The notes beneath the pieces were generated by a model, which saw only the letters and a program-made list of their open reading frames with translations, ran no database searches and was not told the origin of the DNA. Positions 1 to 7,255 of a stretch of 64,000 nt of DNA are shown in pieces; position 1 is the stretch's first letter; every line of letters begins with the position of its first letter. Source of the stretch: Sphingomonas sp. GM_Shp_1 (GTDB lineage: Bacteria; Pseudomonadota; Alphaproteobacteria; Sphingomonadales; Sphingomonadaceae); assembly GCF_026540895.1 (NCBI RefSeq), contig NZ_JALNUR010000009.1, positions 34,707-98,706 on the forward strand, read 5' to 3'. The position numbers were made by a program, and so were the translations under genes.

Positions 1-138
1 AGCAAGATCGAGCTTCCCCGCGAAGTCGAAATCCGCGAAAGCTTGCCCAAGACCTTGATCGGCAAATTGTCGAAAAAGGAACTGGTCGAAGAAGAACTGG
101 CGAAGGCGGCGGCAGCGACGCAGCCGATGGGGGAATAG
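1..138 (+). CDS. acyl-CoA ligase (AMP-forming), C-terminal fragment
   Basis: Open from the first base in frame 1 and closed by TAG at 136-138, so only the last 45 codons are present. The visible tail contains ELPREVEIRESLPKTLIGK followed by LSKKEL. The pattern LPKT-x-x-GK with the lysine that contacts the acyl-adenylate is typical of the C-terminal lid of long-chain fatty acyl-CoA synthetases (FadD type). The family activates fatty acids to CoA thioesters for beta-oxidation or lipid synthesis in the cytoplasm. Substrate cannot be judged from this fragment. The MerR gene begins 3 nt after the stop, so the two are probably cotranscribed. Confidence 0.72.
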   Translation, partial: SKIELPREVEIRESLPKTLIGKLSKKELVEEELAKAAAATQPMGE

Positions 139-141
139 ACG

Positions 142-531
142 GTGGGGGATGAAGAGGAACTGCACGGCATTCAGGATGTTGCGAACAGCCTGGGCGTCAC
201 GACGCGCACGCTGCGCTTCTATGAGGATCGCGGGCTGATCGAACCGCGCCGGGTGGGCACTGCGCGGGTCTATTCCAAGCGCGAGACGGCGCGAATGCAG
301 TTGATCCTGCGCGGCAAGCGGCTGGGCTTTTCCCTCCGCGAGATCGAAGAGTTCCTACGGCTATACGATGCCGATCCCCAGCATGTCGAACAGATGCGCG
401 TTCTGGCCGAACGGTGCCGCGAGCGGGTGAACGAACTCCGCCAGCAGATGACGGCGCTGGTGCAGACGGTGGAGGAACTGGAGACGATCGAACGCCAGGC
501 GCGCGAGCGGATCGCGAAAGCGGGGGTGTAA
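142..531 (+). CDS. MerR family transcriptional regulator
   Basis: 129 aa from a GTG start 3 nt after the stop of the acyl-CoA ligase. The N-terminus (about residues 8-75) is a MerR winged helix: GIQDVANSLGVTTRTLRFYE, then DRGLIEP and the second helix LGFSLREIEEFL. The rest (about 80-125) is a coiled-coil dimerisation helix (RERVNELRQQMTALVQTVEEL). There is no cysteine-rich effector domain, so it is not a metal sensor of the MerR, CueR or ZntR type. Coupling to a FadD-like gene suggests control of fatty-acid or acyl-CoA metabolism, which is inference from position only. Confidence 0.85.
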   Translation: MGDEEELHGIQDVANSLGVTTRTLRFYEDRGLIEPRRVGTARVYSKRETARMQLILRGKRLGFSLREIEEFLRLYDADPQHVEQMRVLAERCRERVNELRQQMTALVQTVEELETIERQARERIAKAGV

Positions 532-537
532 TCCGAT

Positions 538-662
538 CCTCCCCAGCATGGGGAGGTGGCAGGCCGAAGGCCTGACGGAGGGGGGCTTCCACAAAGGGCG
601 TCCCTCGCGGCGGTCCCCCTCCACCATGCTGCGCATGGTCCCCCTCCCCGTACCGGGGAGGG
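538..662. repeat. intergenic palindromic repeat element
   Basis: The gap between the convergent MerR and efflux genes is filled by a G/C-rich element bounded by two hairpins: CCTCCCC-agcat-GGGGAGG (538-556) and CCCTCCCC-gtacc-GGGGAGGG (642-662). The arms are inverted relatives of each other. There is no T-run after either hairpin, so a classical terminator is not supported. It resembles REP/BIME-like elements common between convergent genes in Sphingomonas. Confidence 0.6.
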
Positions 663-663
663 A

Positions 664-2133
664 TCAGCTCGCCGTCGGCGCGCGCCAGCCCAGGCCGAGG
701 GCTTTTTGCAGCGCCACATAATCGTTGGTCAGCCCGGCCACCGCCTGCGAGAGCGACTGATCCGCCGCCACACGCTGCCGCTCCGCATCCAGCGTGTCGA
801 TCAGCGTCGCGGCCCCGGCCCGGTAGCGCTGCTGCATCAGCACCGCCGAGCGATCCGCCGACGCCTTGGCCCTGGCCAGCGTCGCCACCGTGTTCCGCCG
901 CGCCCGGAAACGCGACAGCGCATCCTCGGCATCGCGCAGCGCCAGCAGGACCGCGCCGCGATACTGTGCCTCCGCCTCGTCACGCGCGCCCTCGGCCTGG
1001 CCGACACGGGCATTGGCGCGGCCGAAGTTCAGCGCGTTCCACTGGAGCATCGGCGCGCCCAGCGTCACCAGATTATCGAGATCGGTCAGCGAATCCAGCG
1101 AGGTGCCGCCGATGCCGATGATCCCCATCAGGTTGAGGCGCGGAAACTTCGCCGCCTCCGCCACGCCGATCCGCGCGGTCTGCGCGGCCAGGTTGCGTTC
1201 GGCGGCGCGGATGTCGGGGCGACGCTGGAGCAGCGCGGTCGGATCGCCCACCGCCACCTGTGCGGGGGGCAGCGGCACCTTGCCCGGCTGGCTGAGCCGC
1301 TGGTCCAGCGTCCCCGGCGCTTCGCCGATCAGGATGGCGAGCGCATTCAAATAGGTCTCGACCGAGGAGGAGAGCGGCAGGATCTGCGCGTCGGTGCTCT
1401 CCACCTGGTTGCGCAGACGCTCGACCTCCAGTTGCGAGGCGGTGCCGTTGGCGAAACGCTGCTCGGTCAGCTTCAGCGTGTCGCGCTGCATCCGCGACGC
1501 GTCGCGCGCCAGGATCAGCCGCTGTTGCGCGTCGCGCAGGCCGATATAGGCCTGGGCGACATCGGCGCTGAGCGACACCTGCGCATCGGCGACATTGGCC
1601 TCCGCCGCCGCCGCGCTGGCGCGCGCCGCCTCCACCGTGCGGCGGCGTCCGCCGAACAGGTCGATCTCCCAACTCGCGTCGAAGCCCAGGTTGAAGAAAT
1701 CGACATTGGTGCCGCCGCCCGAGCCGCCGCTGGCCCCACCCTGGCCCCCGCCCTGCTCTTCGCCGCCGCCCAGATTCAGCTCGGGCAGATTGGCGTGAAG
1801 ATAGGTCGCGCTGGCATTGGCATTAGGCGCCTGATTGGCCCGCTCCAGCCGCAAGGCCGAGCGCGCCTGCTTCAACCGCGCCTGGGCCACCGCGACGTTC
1901 GGATTGGCCTCCAGCGCGCGCTCCTCCAGCCAGGTGAGCATGGGATCGTTCAGCGTCGTCCACCAGTCGGCCACCGCCGGTGCGGTGGTCGCGAGCGTGT
2001 TGTCGGCGCGCGCGAACCCGGCGGGGGGCGTCGCGGCCGAGCCTATGCCCTTGGGAGGTCCGGCATAGTTGGGCCCGACGGTGCAGGCCCCGAGCAGGAG
2101 GAGCGGGATGAGGGAAAGCTGCTTGCGCATCAT
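664..2133 (-). CDS. outer-membrane efflux lipoprotein (NodT/OprM-type factor)
   Basis: TolC-like outer-membrane channel of a tripartite efflux pump. With the start at 2133 (tandem ATG-ATG, 5 nt after the upstream stop) the protein is 489 aa. It begins MMRKQLSLIPLLLLGACTVGPNY, a lipoprotein signal with lipobox LLGAC and the CTVGPNY start typical of the NodT family. Two OEP repeats follow, with SWEIDLFGG near the middle and alanine-rich helices. A glycine-rich stretch (GGGEEQGGGQGGASGGSGGG) lies in the first periplasmic part. It is the last gene of the minus-strand operon with the DHA2 transporter and the membrane fusion protein. A longer reading from 2220 would overlap the transporter gene and is less likely. 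Confidence 0.9.
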   Translation of the reverse strand: MMRKQLSLIPLLLLGACTVGPNYAGPPKGIGSAATPPAGFARADNTLATTAPAVADWWTTLNDPMLTWLEERALEANPNVAVAQARLKQARSALRLERANQAPNANASATYLHANLPELNLGGGEEQGGGQGGASGGSGGGTNVDFFNLGFDASWEIDLFGGRRRTVEAARASAAAAEANVADAQVSLSADVAQAYIGLRDAQQRLILARDASRMQRDTLKLTEQRFANGTASQLEVERLRNQVESTDAQILPLSSSVETYLNALAILIGEAPGTLDQRLSQPGKVPLPPAQVAVGDPTALLQRRPDIRAAERNLAAQTARIGVAEAAKFPRLNLMGIIGIGGTSLDSLTDLDNLVTLGAPMLQWNALNFGRANARVGQAEGARDEAEAQYRGAVLLALRDAEDALSRFRARRNTVATLARAKASADRSAVLMQQRYRAGAATLIDTLDAERQRVAADQSLSQAVAGLTNDYVALQKALGLGWRAPTAS

Positions 2134-2138
2134 GGGTC

Positions 2139-3692
2139 TCAATGCATCGCCACGGGGCCGCCCTTGGGCAGCGGGCGGAGGAACAGGACAAGCGGCATCA
2201 CCATCAGGATGCCGACGCACAGGATGAAGAACAGGTCGTTATAGGTCATGACCAGCGCCTGTTGCCGGATCGTATTGCCGATCATGCGCAGCGCCGCGTC
2301 GGGGCTGCCGAACTGCTGGGTCAGCGCGTCGATCCAGCCTTGCGTCGATCCCGAATTGGCCGACAGCGATTCCTCCAGGCGGCGCTCGTGCAGGAAGCTG
2401 CGCTGGTCCTGCACCGTCGCGATCCCGGCCAGCGCGAAGGAGCCGCCCAGGTTGCGCGCCGCGCTGAACAGCCCCGCCGCATCGCCCGCCTGCGACGGCG
2501 GCACGGAGGAGATCGCGGCCTGGTTCAGGAACAACATGCCCAGGATGGTGCCAACGCCGCGCAACAGCTGCGAGTCGGTGAACGAGCTACCGGTCGAATC
2601 CGCGGTCAGCACCGTGTCGATCCCCGCGCTCAATGCCATGATGCCCAGGCCCAGTCCGACCGCGATGCGGATATCGACCCTTTTGATCAGGATCGGGGTG
2701 AAGGGCATCATGATCAGGCTGGGAATGCCGCTCAACAGCACGACCTTGCCCGCCTGGAACGCATTATATCCGGCAATCGAGGCGAGGAACTGCGGGATCA
2801 CATAGGAGGTGCCGTAGAGCACCATGCCCAGCACGATGCCCATGATCACGACGCTGCCGAACTGACGGTCGAGCAATAGCTTCAGCCGGATGACCGGGCG
2901 CGACGCGACGAATTGCCCGGCGAACAACAGCCCGAAGCCGAAGATCGACAGGATGGTCAGCTCGATGATCTCGCGCGACTCGAACCATTGCTCGCGCTGC
3001 CCCTCTTCCAGGACCACGGTCAGTCCGCCGAGCCCGAGCGCAAGGCCCGCAATGCCCAGCCAGTCGGCCTTGGCCAGTTCGGACAGATGCGGCTTCTGGT
3101 GCGGCAGGCCGACCAGCAGCAGCGTGACGAGCACCGCGCCCACCGGAATGTTCAGGAAAAAGGCATAGTGCCAGCTGACATTCTCGGTCAGCCAGCCGCC
3201 GATCAGCGGCCCCATCACCGGCCCCAGAATGGCGGTGACGCCGAAGAAGGCGGTGCCGATCGGCTGCTGCTCGCGCGGCAGGCGGGTGGCGATGATGGTC
3301 AGCGCGGTCGGGATCAACGCGCCGCCGGTGATCCCCTGCCCCGCCCGTCCGATGATCATCATCGTCAGGTTGGTCGACAGCCCGCACATCACCGAAAAAC
3401 CGGTGAACAGGATCGAGGCGATCAGCAGGAAGGTCCGCAGGCCGAGCAACCGCTCCAGCCAGGCGGACAGCGGGATGATGATGATCTCGGCGACCAGATA
3501 GGAGGTCGCGATCCACGTCCCCTCCGTCCCGCTCGCGCCGATCTCGCCCTGAATGGTCGGCAGCGCCGAGTTGACGATCGAGATGTCGAGCGTCGCCATC
3601 AGCGCACCGATGCTGCCCGCCGCGACGGCGAGCCAGGCGGTCAGGTCCGCCTTGGCCGGAGGGGCACCCCGTTGGGCGGCGGCGGCGCTCAC
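2139..3692 (-). CDS. DHA2 family MFS drug efflux transporter (EmrB-like)
   Basis: 517 aa, 14 predicted membrane segments, proton-driven multidrug exporter of the inner membrane. The N-terminal part shows WLAVAAGSIGALMATLDISI with the LDxSIVNSALP motif of DHA2 proteins, and later GRAGQGITGGALIPTAL and the antiporter-type ILGPVMGPLIGG. It starts with GTG at 3692, overlapping the stop of the upstream membrane fusion gene by 4 nt (GTGA), so translation is coupled. It works with the HlyD-type adaptor and the outer-membrane lipoprotein encoded on either side. Substrates are not predictable. Confidence 0.92.
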   Translation of the reverse strand: MSAAAAQRGAPPAKADLTAWLAVAAGSIGALMATLDISIVNSALPTIQGEIGASGTEGTWIATSYLVAEIIIIPLSAWLERLLGLRTFLLIASILFTGFSVMCGLSTNLTMMIIGRAGQGITGGALIPTALTIIATRLPREQQPIGTAFFGVTAILGPVMGPLIGGWLTENVSWHYAFFLNIPVGAVLVTLLLVGLPHQKPHLSELAKADWLGIAGLALGLGGLTVVLEEGQREQWFESREIIELTILSIFGFGLLFAGQFVASRPVIRLKLLLDRQFGSVVIMGIVLGMVLYGTSYVIPQFLASIAGYNAFQAGKVVLLSGIPSLIMMPFTPILIKRVDIRIAVGLGLGIMALSAGIDTVLTADSTGSSFTDSQLLRGVGTILGMLFLNQAAISSVPPSQAGDAAGLFSAARNLGGSFALAGIATVQDQRSFLHERRLEESLSANSGSTQGWIDALTQQFGSPDAALRMIGNTIRQQALVMTYNDLFFILCVGILMVMPLVLFLRPLPKGGPVAMH

Positions 3693-4885
3693 CGGCGCTG
3701 CGCCCCCTCCCGCGCTTCGTTATGCTGGTCCTGCTGCTCGGCGATCCGCTTCAGCGCGCCCTTGGCGGAGCGGGTGTCGACCGTCACCTCGACCGACATG
3801 CCCGGCACCATCAGGGCGCGGGTCTGCGCATCGGCGTCGACCGCGATGCGGACGGGCACGCGCTGCACGATCTTGGTGAAGTTGCCGGTCGCGTTCTGCG
3901 GCGGCAGCAGCGAGAATTGCGCGCCGGTACCCGGCGCCACGCTTTCGACATGGCCCTTGATCTCGACGCCCGGCAGCGCATCCACTTCGATCTTCACCGG
4001 CTGGCCGGGACGCATCAGGCCGAGTTGCGTCTCCTTGAAGTTCGCATTGATGTAGAGCTGGCCGACCGGCACGATCGACATGGTGCGGGTGCCCGCCTGG
4101 ACGAACTGGCCGACGCGCACCGTCTTGTTGCCGACACGGCCTGCGATCGAGGCGCGGATCATGGTCGAGCCCAGATTCACCTCGGCCGCGTCCAACTGCG
4201 CCCGTGCGGCCTGGCCCTGCGAGCGAGCCTGCTGCCCTTGCGCATTCAGCGTACCGATGCGGCGGCGCGCAGCGGACAGCGCGGCATTGGCCGCCGCGAC
4301 CTTGGCATTGGCCTGACGCGCCTGGTTCTGAAGCTGCGACAGACGTTCGCGGCTTTCCGCACCCGACGCGGCGAGCGGGGTGTAGCGCGCGACTTCGGCC
4401 TGGGCGAAGACGGCATCGCTCTGCGCGGCGCGGAGATCGGCCTCGGCGCGATCGATCGCGGCCTGCTGTTCCTTGATCTGCGCCTGAACGCCCTCGGCAT
4501 TGGCCTGCGCCACGCCGATCTGCGCCTCGATCTGCGCGGTTTGCGCGCGATAGTCGCGGGTGTCGATCTGGAGCAGCGGCTGCCCCGCCTGGACGTTCTG
4601 GTTCTCGCCGACGAACACCTTGTCGACATAGCCCGACACCTTGGGCGCGACGGTCACCGCATCGGCCTGGATGAAGGCGTCGTTGGTCGCCTGCATATAC
4701 TGGCCGACGCTCTTGTAGTTCGCATACCAGAACACGCCGACGATCACCGCGACCGCCGCGACGACCAGCAGGATGATGCGGATCCGCCGCTTCTTGGCGG
4801 GTGGGACGGGGGTCTTGTCTTCCGCTTCGGCCGCATCCTGCGCGCCGGCGTCCTGCCCCTCATTCACGTGATGTGCGTCGGCCAT
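3689..4885 (-). CDS. HlyD/EmrA family membrane fusion protein
   Basis: Periplasmic adaptor linking the DHA2 pump to the outer-membrane channel. The start chosen is ATG 4885 (MADAHHVNEG), preceded by AGGGAGG; it gives 398 aa. After an acidic cytoplasmic segment and KKRRIR comes one membrane helix (IILLVVAAVAVIVGVFWYA), then a lipoyl-like half (VAPKVSGYVDKVFVGENQ), a long alpha-helical hairpin rich in Ala/Gln, and the second lipoyl and beta-barrel parts (IRASIAGRVGNKTVRVGQ). First gene of the efflux operon, divergent from the MarR gene, an arrangement like emrRAB. Confidence 0.93.
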   Translation of the reverse strand: MADAHHVNEGQDAGAQDAAEAEDKTPVPPAKKRRIRIILLVVAAVAVIVGVFWYANYKSVGQYMQATNDAFIQADAVTVAPKVSGYVDKVFVGENQNVQAGQPLLQIDTRDYRAQTAQIEAQIGVAQANAEGVQAQIKEQQAAIDRAEADLRAAQSDAVFAQAEVARYTPLAASGAESRERLSQLQNQARQANAKVAAANAALSAARRRIGTLNAQGQQARSQGQAARAQLDAAEVNLGSTMIRASIAGRVGNKTVRVGQFVQAGTRTMSIVPVGQLYINANFKETQLGLMRPGQPVKIEVDALPGVEIKGHVESVAPGTGAQFSLLPPQNATGNFTKIVQRVPVRIAVDADAQTRALMVPGMSVEVTVDTRSAKGALKRIAEQQDQHNEAREGAQRR

Positions 4886-4938
4886 CCAGGCCTCCCTGTC
4901 GATGGAATCAATAGAACCTGACGGTGCTTTTGCTCGCA

Positions 4939-4956
4939 CTTGCACAATAAGGCAAG
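4939..4956. promoter_or_regulatory. candidate MarR operator in the divergent promoter region
   Basis: The 96-bp gap between the efflux operon and the MarR gene contains CTTGCACAATAAGGCAAG, an inverted repeat with 5-bp arms (CTTGC/GCAAG) and an 8-bp spacer. MarR-family dimers bind imperfect dyads of this size, and the local sequence is the A/T-richest of the region. A site here could control both directions. No convincing -35/-10 pair could be fixed, so this is inference. Confidence 0.35.
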
Positions 4957-4981
4957 ACCATTTATTGAGCTACCTCACAAT

Positions 4982-5431
4982 ATGCCTGATCATGATGCCT
5001 TGGCCCTTCGCTACAGTCGTATCTACCAGCGGCTCCATCGCCACCTCGACCGGCGCATGGCGGCGCAGGGGGCATCCTTGGCGCGCGCCAAGCTGCTGCA
5101 TTTCATCGCGAACAACATGCCGGTGCGCGCGGCGGACGTGGCGGAGTGGTTCAACCTCGCCCCGCGAACCGTGACGCAGGCGATCGACACGATGGAGCGC
5201 GACGGGCTGGTGGTGCGCGTGGCGGACCCGGGCGACCGGCGGGCCAAGCGGCTGGAGATCACCGAAAGCGGCGAACAGGTCATCCGCCAGACCGAGCCGT
5301 TGCGCCGCGAACTGGTCGAACAGGCCTTTTGCCTGCTGACCCCGGACGATACCGCGCAACTCGAGCGCATTCTCGACAAGCTGGAACTGGCGATCGAAAC
5401 GCGGCTGGAGGGGCCGTCCAGCGAGCCTTAG
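4982..5431 (+). CDS. MarR family transcriptional regulator
   Basis: 149 aa from ATG 4982 (MPDHDALALRYSRIY). A TTG 42 nt upstream would extend it but would place the likely operator inside the gene. The winged helix covers about residues 30-105: LARAKLLHFIANN, PVRAADVAEWFNLAPRTVTQ (recognition helix) and the wing DGLVVRVADPGDRRAKRLEI, the DxRxxxxxLT-type signature of MarR. It is divergent from an EmrAB-type pump and is most likely its ligand-released repressor, by analogy to EmrR. Confidence 0.88.
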   Translation: MPDHDALALRYSRIYQRLHRHLDRRMAAQGASLARAKLLHFIANNMPVRAADVAEWFNLAPRTVTQAIDTMERDGLVVRVADPGDRRAKRLEITESGEQVIRQTEPLRRELVEQAFCLLTPDDTAQLERILDKLELAIETRLEGPSSEP

Positions 5432-5467
5432 GGCGGTAAGTTCCTCCCTGATCCAGGTCGGAGTGCG

Positions 5468-5887
5468 TTACCGCACCTCGCCATAGAATTTCAGCGCAGG
5501 GGGCGCATGGTCGAGCGGTTGCCCCGTCGCCACCCGATACGCCGCACGAACCGCCGCGCCCAGGCTGCCCGCACGAAAGGGCTTGGCGATGCAGCCGATG
5601 ACCAGCGGATGCCCGCCACGATCGGGACAATTGCCGCTGAGGAACACGCAAGGGATACCGCGATCGGCCAGAAGCTGCGCGGCGGTCAGCCCGCTATCCC
5701 CGTCCGCCAGCTTGACGTCGCACAGGGCGAGGTCGGGCCGGTCCTGCTCCGCCAGCGCCATGGCGGACGCCACCGTGTCGGCGATGCCGACGATGCGGTG
5801 ACCGTGAAGCGTCAGCGCGTCCTCGACCAGCATCGCGACCAGCGCTTCGTCCTCGATGATCAGCAGGTTCAGCGGATCGTCGGGCAT
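5468..5887 (-). CDS. single-domain response regulator (receiver only)
   Basis: 139 aa from ATG 5887, which has CAGGGA about 7 nt upstream; a longer frame from 5947 would overlap the kinase gene. CheY-like fold: acidic pocket in LLIIEDEALVAMLVEDAL, phospho-acceptor Asp in LALCDVKLADGDSG, Ser in FLSGNCP, and the conserved Lys in CIAKPFRAGSL. There is no output domain. It lies 22 nt downstream of the HWE kinase gene, its obvious phosphate donor. Such pairs often feed a general stress or light response in alphaproteobacteria; here that is inference. Confidence 0.88.
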   Translation of the reverse strand: MPDDPLNLLIIEDEALVAMLVEDALTLHGHRIVGIADTVASAMALAEQDRPDLALCDVKLADGDSGLTAAQLLADRGIPCVFLSGNCPDRGGHPLVIGCIAKPFRAGSLGAAVRAAYRVATGQPLDHAPPALKFYGEVR

Positions 5888-5909
5888 GTCATCCCTGCGG
5901 GGATCGTCA

Positions 5910-7076
5910 TCAATGCGCGCAACCGTGCCCGAATTCACCGCCGTCATGCGGCATGACCAAGATCAGGCACTCGTCATCCTCGTTCGTCAATGTCGCTCGC
6001 AGTTGGTGGCAAAGCCGCACGACGAGCCGATTCTGCTCGGCAATGGTCGCGACACGTCCCCATCCGGAGCCCTGAAACGAGATGTTCAGCTTTTCGTTCC
6101 CGTCGCGCTCGACGGCCTGCAATGTGATCCGGGGCAGCGCCCCCCCGTCTTCCAGAAGGGCGTCGAGCAGCAGCGCCGCCGCCACCGCCCGCTCGATCGG
6201 TACCGCCAGCGGCAGAGGCGCGTGGATGGTCCCGGTGGGAACATCGCCCCGCAACTGGGTGATGACGTCGCCGAACAGCGCGGGCAGGTCGACCAGCCCC
6301 GGATCGGCGGTGGCGTAGAGCGGGCGGTGCGCGCTTGCCAGCACCTGCAACCGCTCCGCCGCGCGCGACAGCGCCGTCCGGGCGGCGGGCTCGACCGCCG
6401 AACGCACCTCATGCGACACCAGACCGATCGCGACTTGCAGCGCGTTGCGGACCCGGTGGTTCAATTCCGCCAGCAACCGCGCCTGCGTGTCGATGCCGTG
6501 GCGCAACGCCTCCTCGATACGCAAGCGATGCTGCGCCAGCGCGGCATAATGGCAGAGCAGCAGGAGCAGCCGCCGCTCCTCTTCGTCGAAGGGTCGCGCC
6601 GTGCGCCGCCCGAAGCCCAACGTGCCCAGCACCTCGTCCCCGTGCAGCAACGGCATGCACAGATAGACCTCGACGCCCAGCGACCGGACATAGCTCGTCC
6701 GGGTTTCCGCATTCCCCTGCACATCGGTCAGGTGCAGCGTCCGCCGCTCGCGCATCACCTGCCCGCAGGCGGAGCTTTCGACATCCAGCATCGCCGCCTC
6801 GTGGCGTTCGGCGCGGGTCAGTCCGCCCGACGCCTCCAGCCGGGTCGCGTCGCCATCGCGGCGGAAATGGAAGAAGACGTCGAGCCGAAGCTCGTCACGG
6901 ATCAGCGCGAACAGCGAGTCGATCATCGCCGCCGGATCGTCGGCAGTCATCAACCGCTCGGTCGCCGCCGCCACCAACGCCAGATAGCGGCGCACATCGG
7001 CGGGATCGGCGGTCGCCGTCGCGATCGTATCACCGGTCAAGGGCAATGGCGGAGTCAATGGCGGGGCAAGAACCAC
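5910..7076 (-). CDS. HWE/HisKA_2-type sensor histidine kinase with GAF domain
   Basis: 388 aa, soluble. Residues about 30-200 form a GAF sensor domain (DELRLDVFFHFRRDGD, GVEVYLCMPLLHGDEVLGTL, RPFDEEERRLLLLLCHYAA). About 215-290 is the dimerisation/phospho-acceptor region with LLAELNHRVRNALQVAIGL, the His-Arg-x-x-Asn pattern of HWE/HisKA_2 kinases. A divergent ATPase domain follows (AVAAALLLDALLEDGG, FQGSGWGRV). There is no membrane helix, so it senses a cytoplasmic cue. It is encoded just upstream of a stand-alone receiver. Confidence 0.85.
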   Translation of the reverse strand: MVLAPPLTPPLPLTGDTIATATADPADVRRYLALVAAATERLMTADDPAAMIDSLFALIRDELRLDVFFHFRRDGDATRLEASGGLTRAERHEAAMLDVESSACGQVMRERRTLHLTDVQGNAETRTSYVRSLGVEVYLCMPLLHGDEVLGTLGFGRRTARPFDEEERRLLLLLCHYAALAQHRLRIEEALRHGIDTQARLLAELNHRVRNALQVAIGLVSHEVRSAVEPAARTALSRAAERLQVLASAHRPLYATADPGLVDLPALFGDVITQLRGDVPTGTIHAPLPLAVPIERAVAAALLLDALLEDGGALPRITLQAVERDGNEKLNISFQGSGWGRVATIAEQNRLVVRLCHQLRATLTNEDDECLILVMPHDGGEFGHGCAH

Positions 7077-7139
7077 GTTCTACAGATAGCGGTCCCCGCC
7101 CGCCCCTCCAAGGGTCAAGAAGCTGAAATAGGATAAGAT

Positions 7140-7152
7140 GAAAGTCACTTTC
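7140..7152. promoter_or_regulatory. palindrome upstream of the HWE kinase
   Basis: The perfect dyad GAAAGTCACTTTC lies about 65 bp upstream of the kinase start, inside a notably A/T-rich 60-bp patch (about 7115-7175) that stands out from its surroundings. Such a patch is likely to hold the promoter of the kinase-receiver operon, and the dyad is a candidate regulator site. No factor can be named. Confidence 0.3.
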
Positions 7153-7255
7153 TTTCAGACTCTTACTTCACTCGACCCATTCGCCATGTCGTGCCGCCCT
7201 CCCCGTCCGGACCGGAAGGGGAAGGCGACATGCTCGCCACCCTGAAGAGGCGGAA

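Noticed and set aside
642..662. Hairpin after the MerR gene as a rho-independent terminator
   Set aside because: No T-run follows on either strand and the stem belongs to a dispersed repeat; listed as a repeat instead.
556..2244. 562-codon open frame on the plus strand
   Set aside because: Antisense to the outer-membrane efflux gene; low-complexity Arg/Gln/Leu composition and no recognisable motif.
4940..4981. TTG start extending the MarR gene by 14 codons
   Set aside because: It would run through the likely operator and add residues not typical of MarR; ATG 4982 gives a normal N-terminus.
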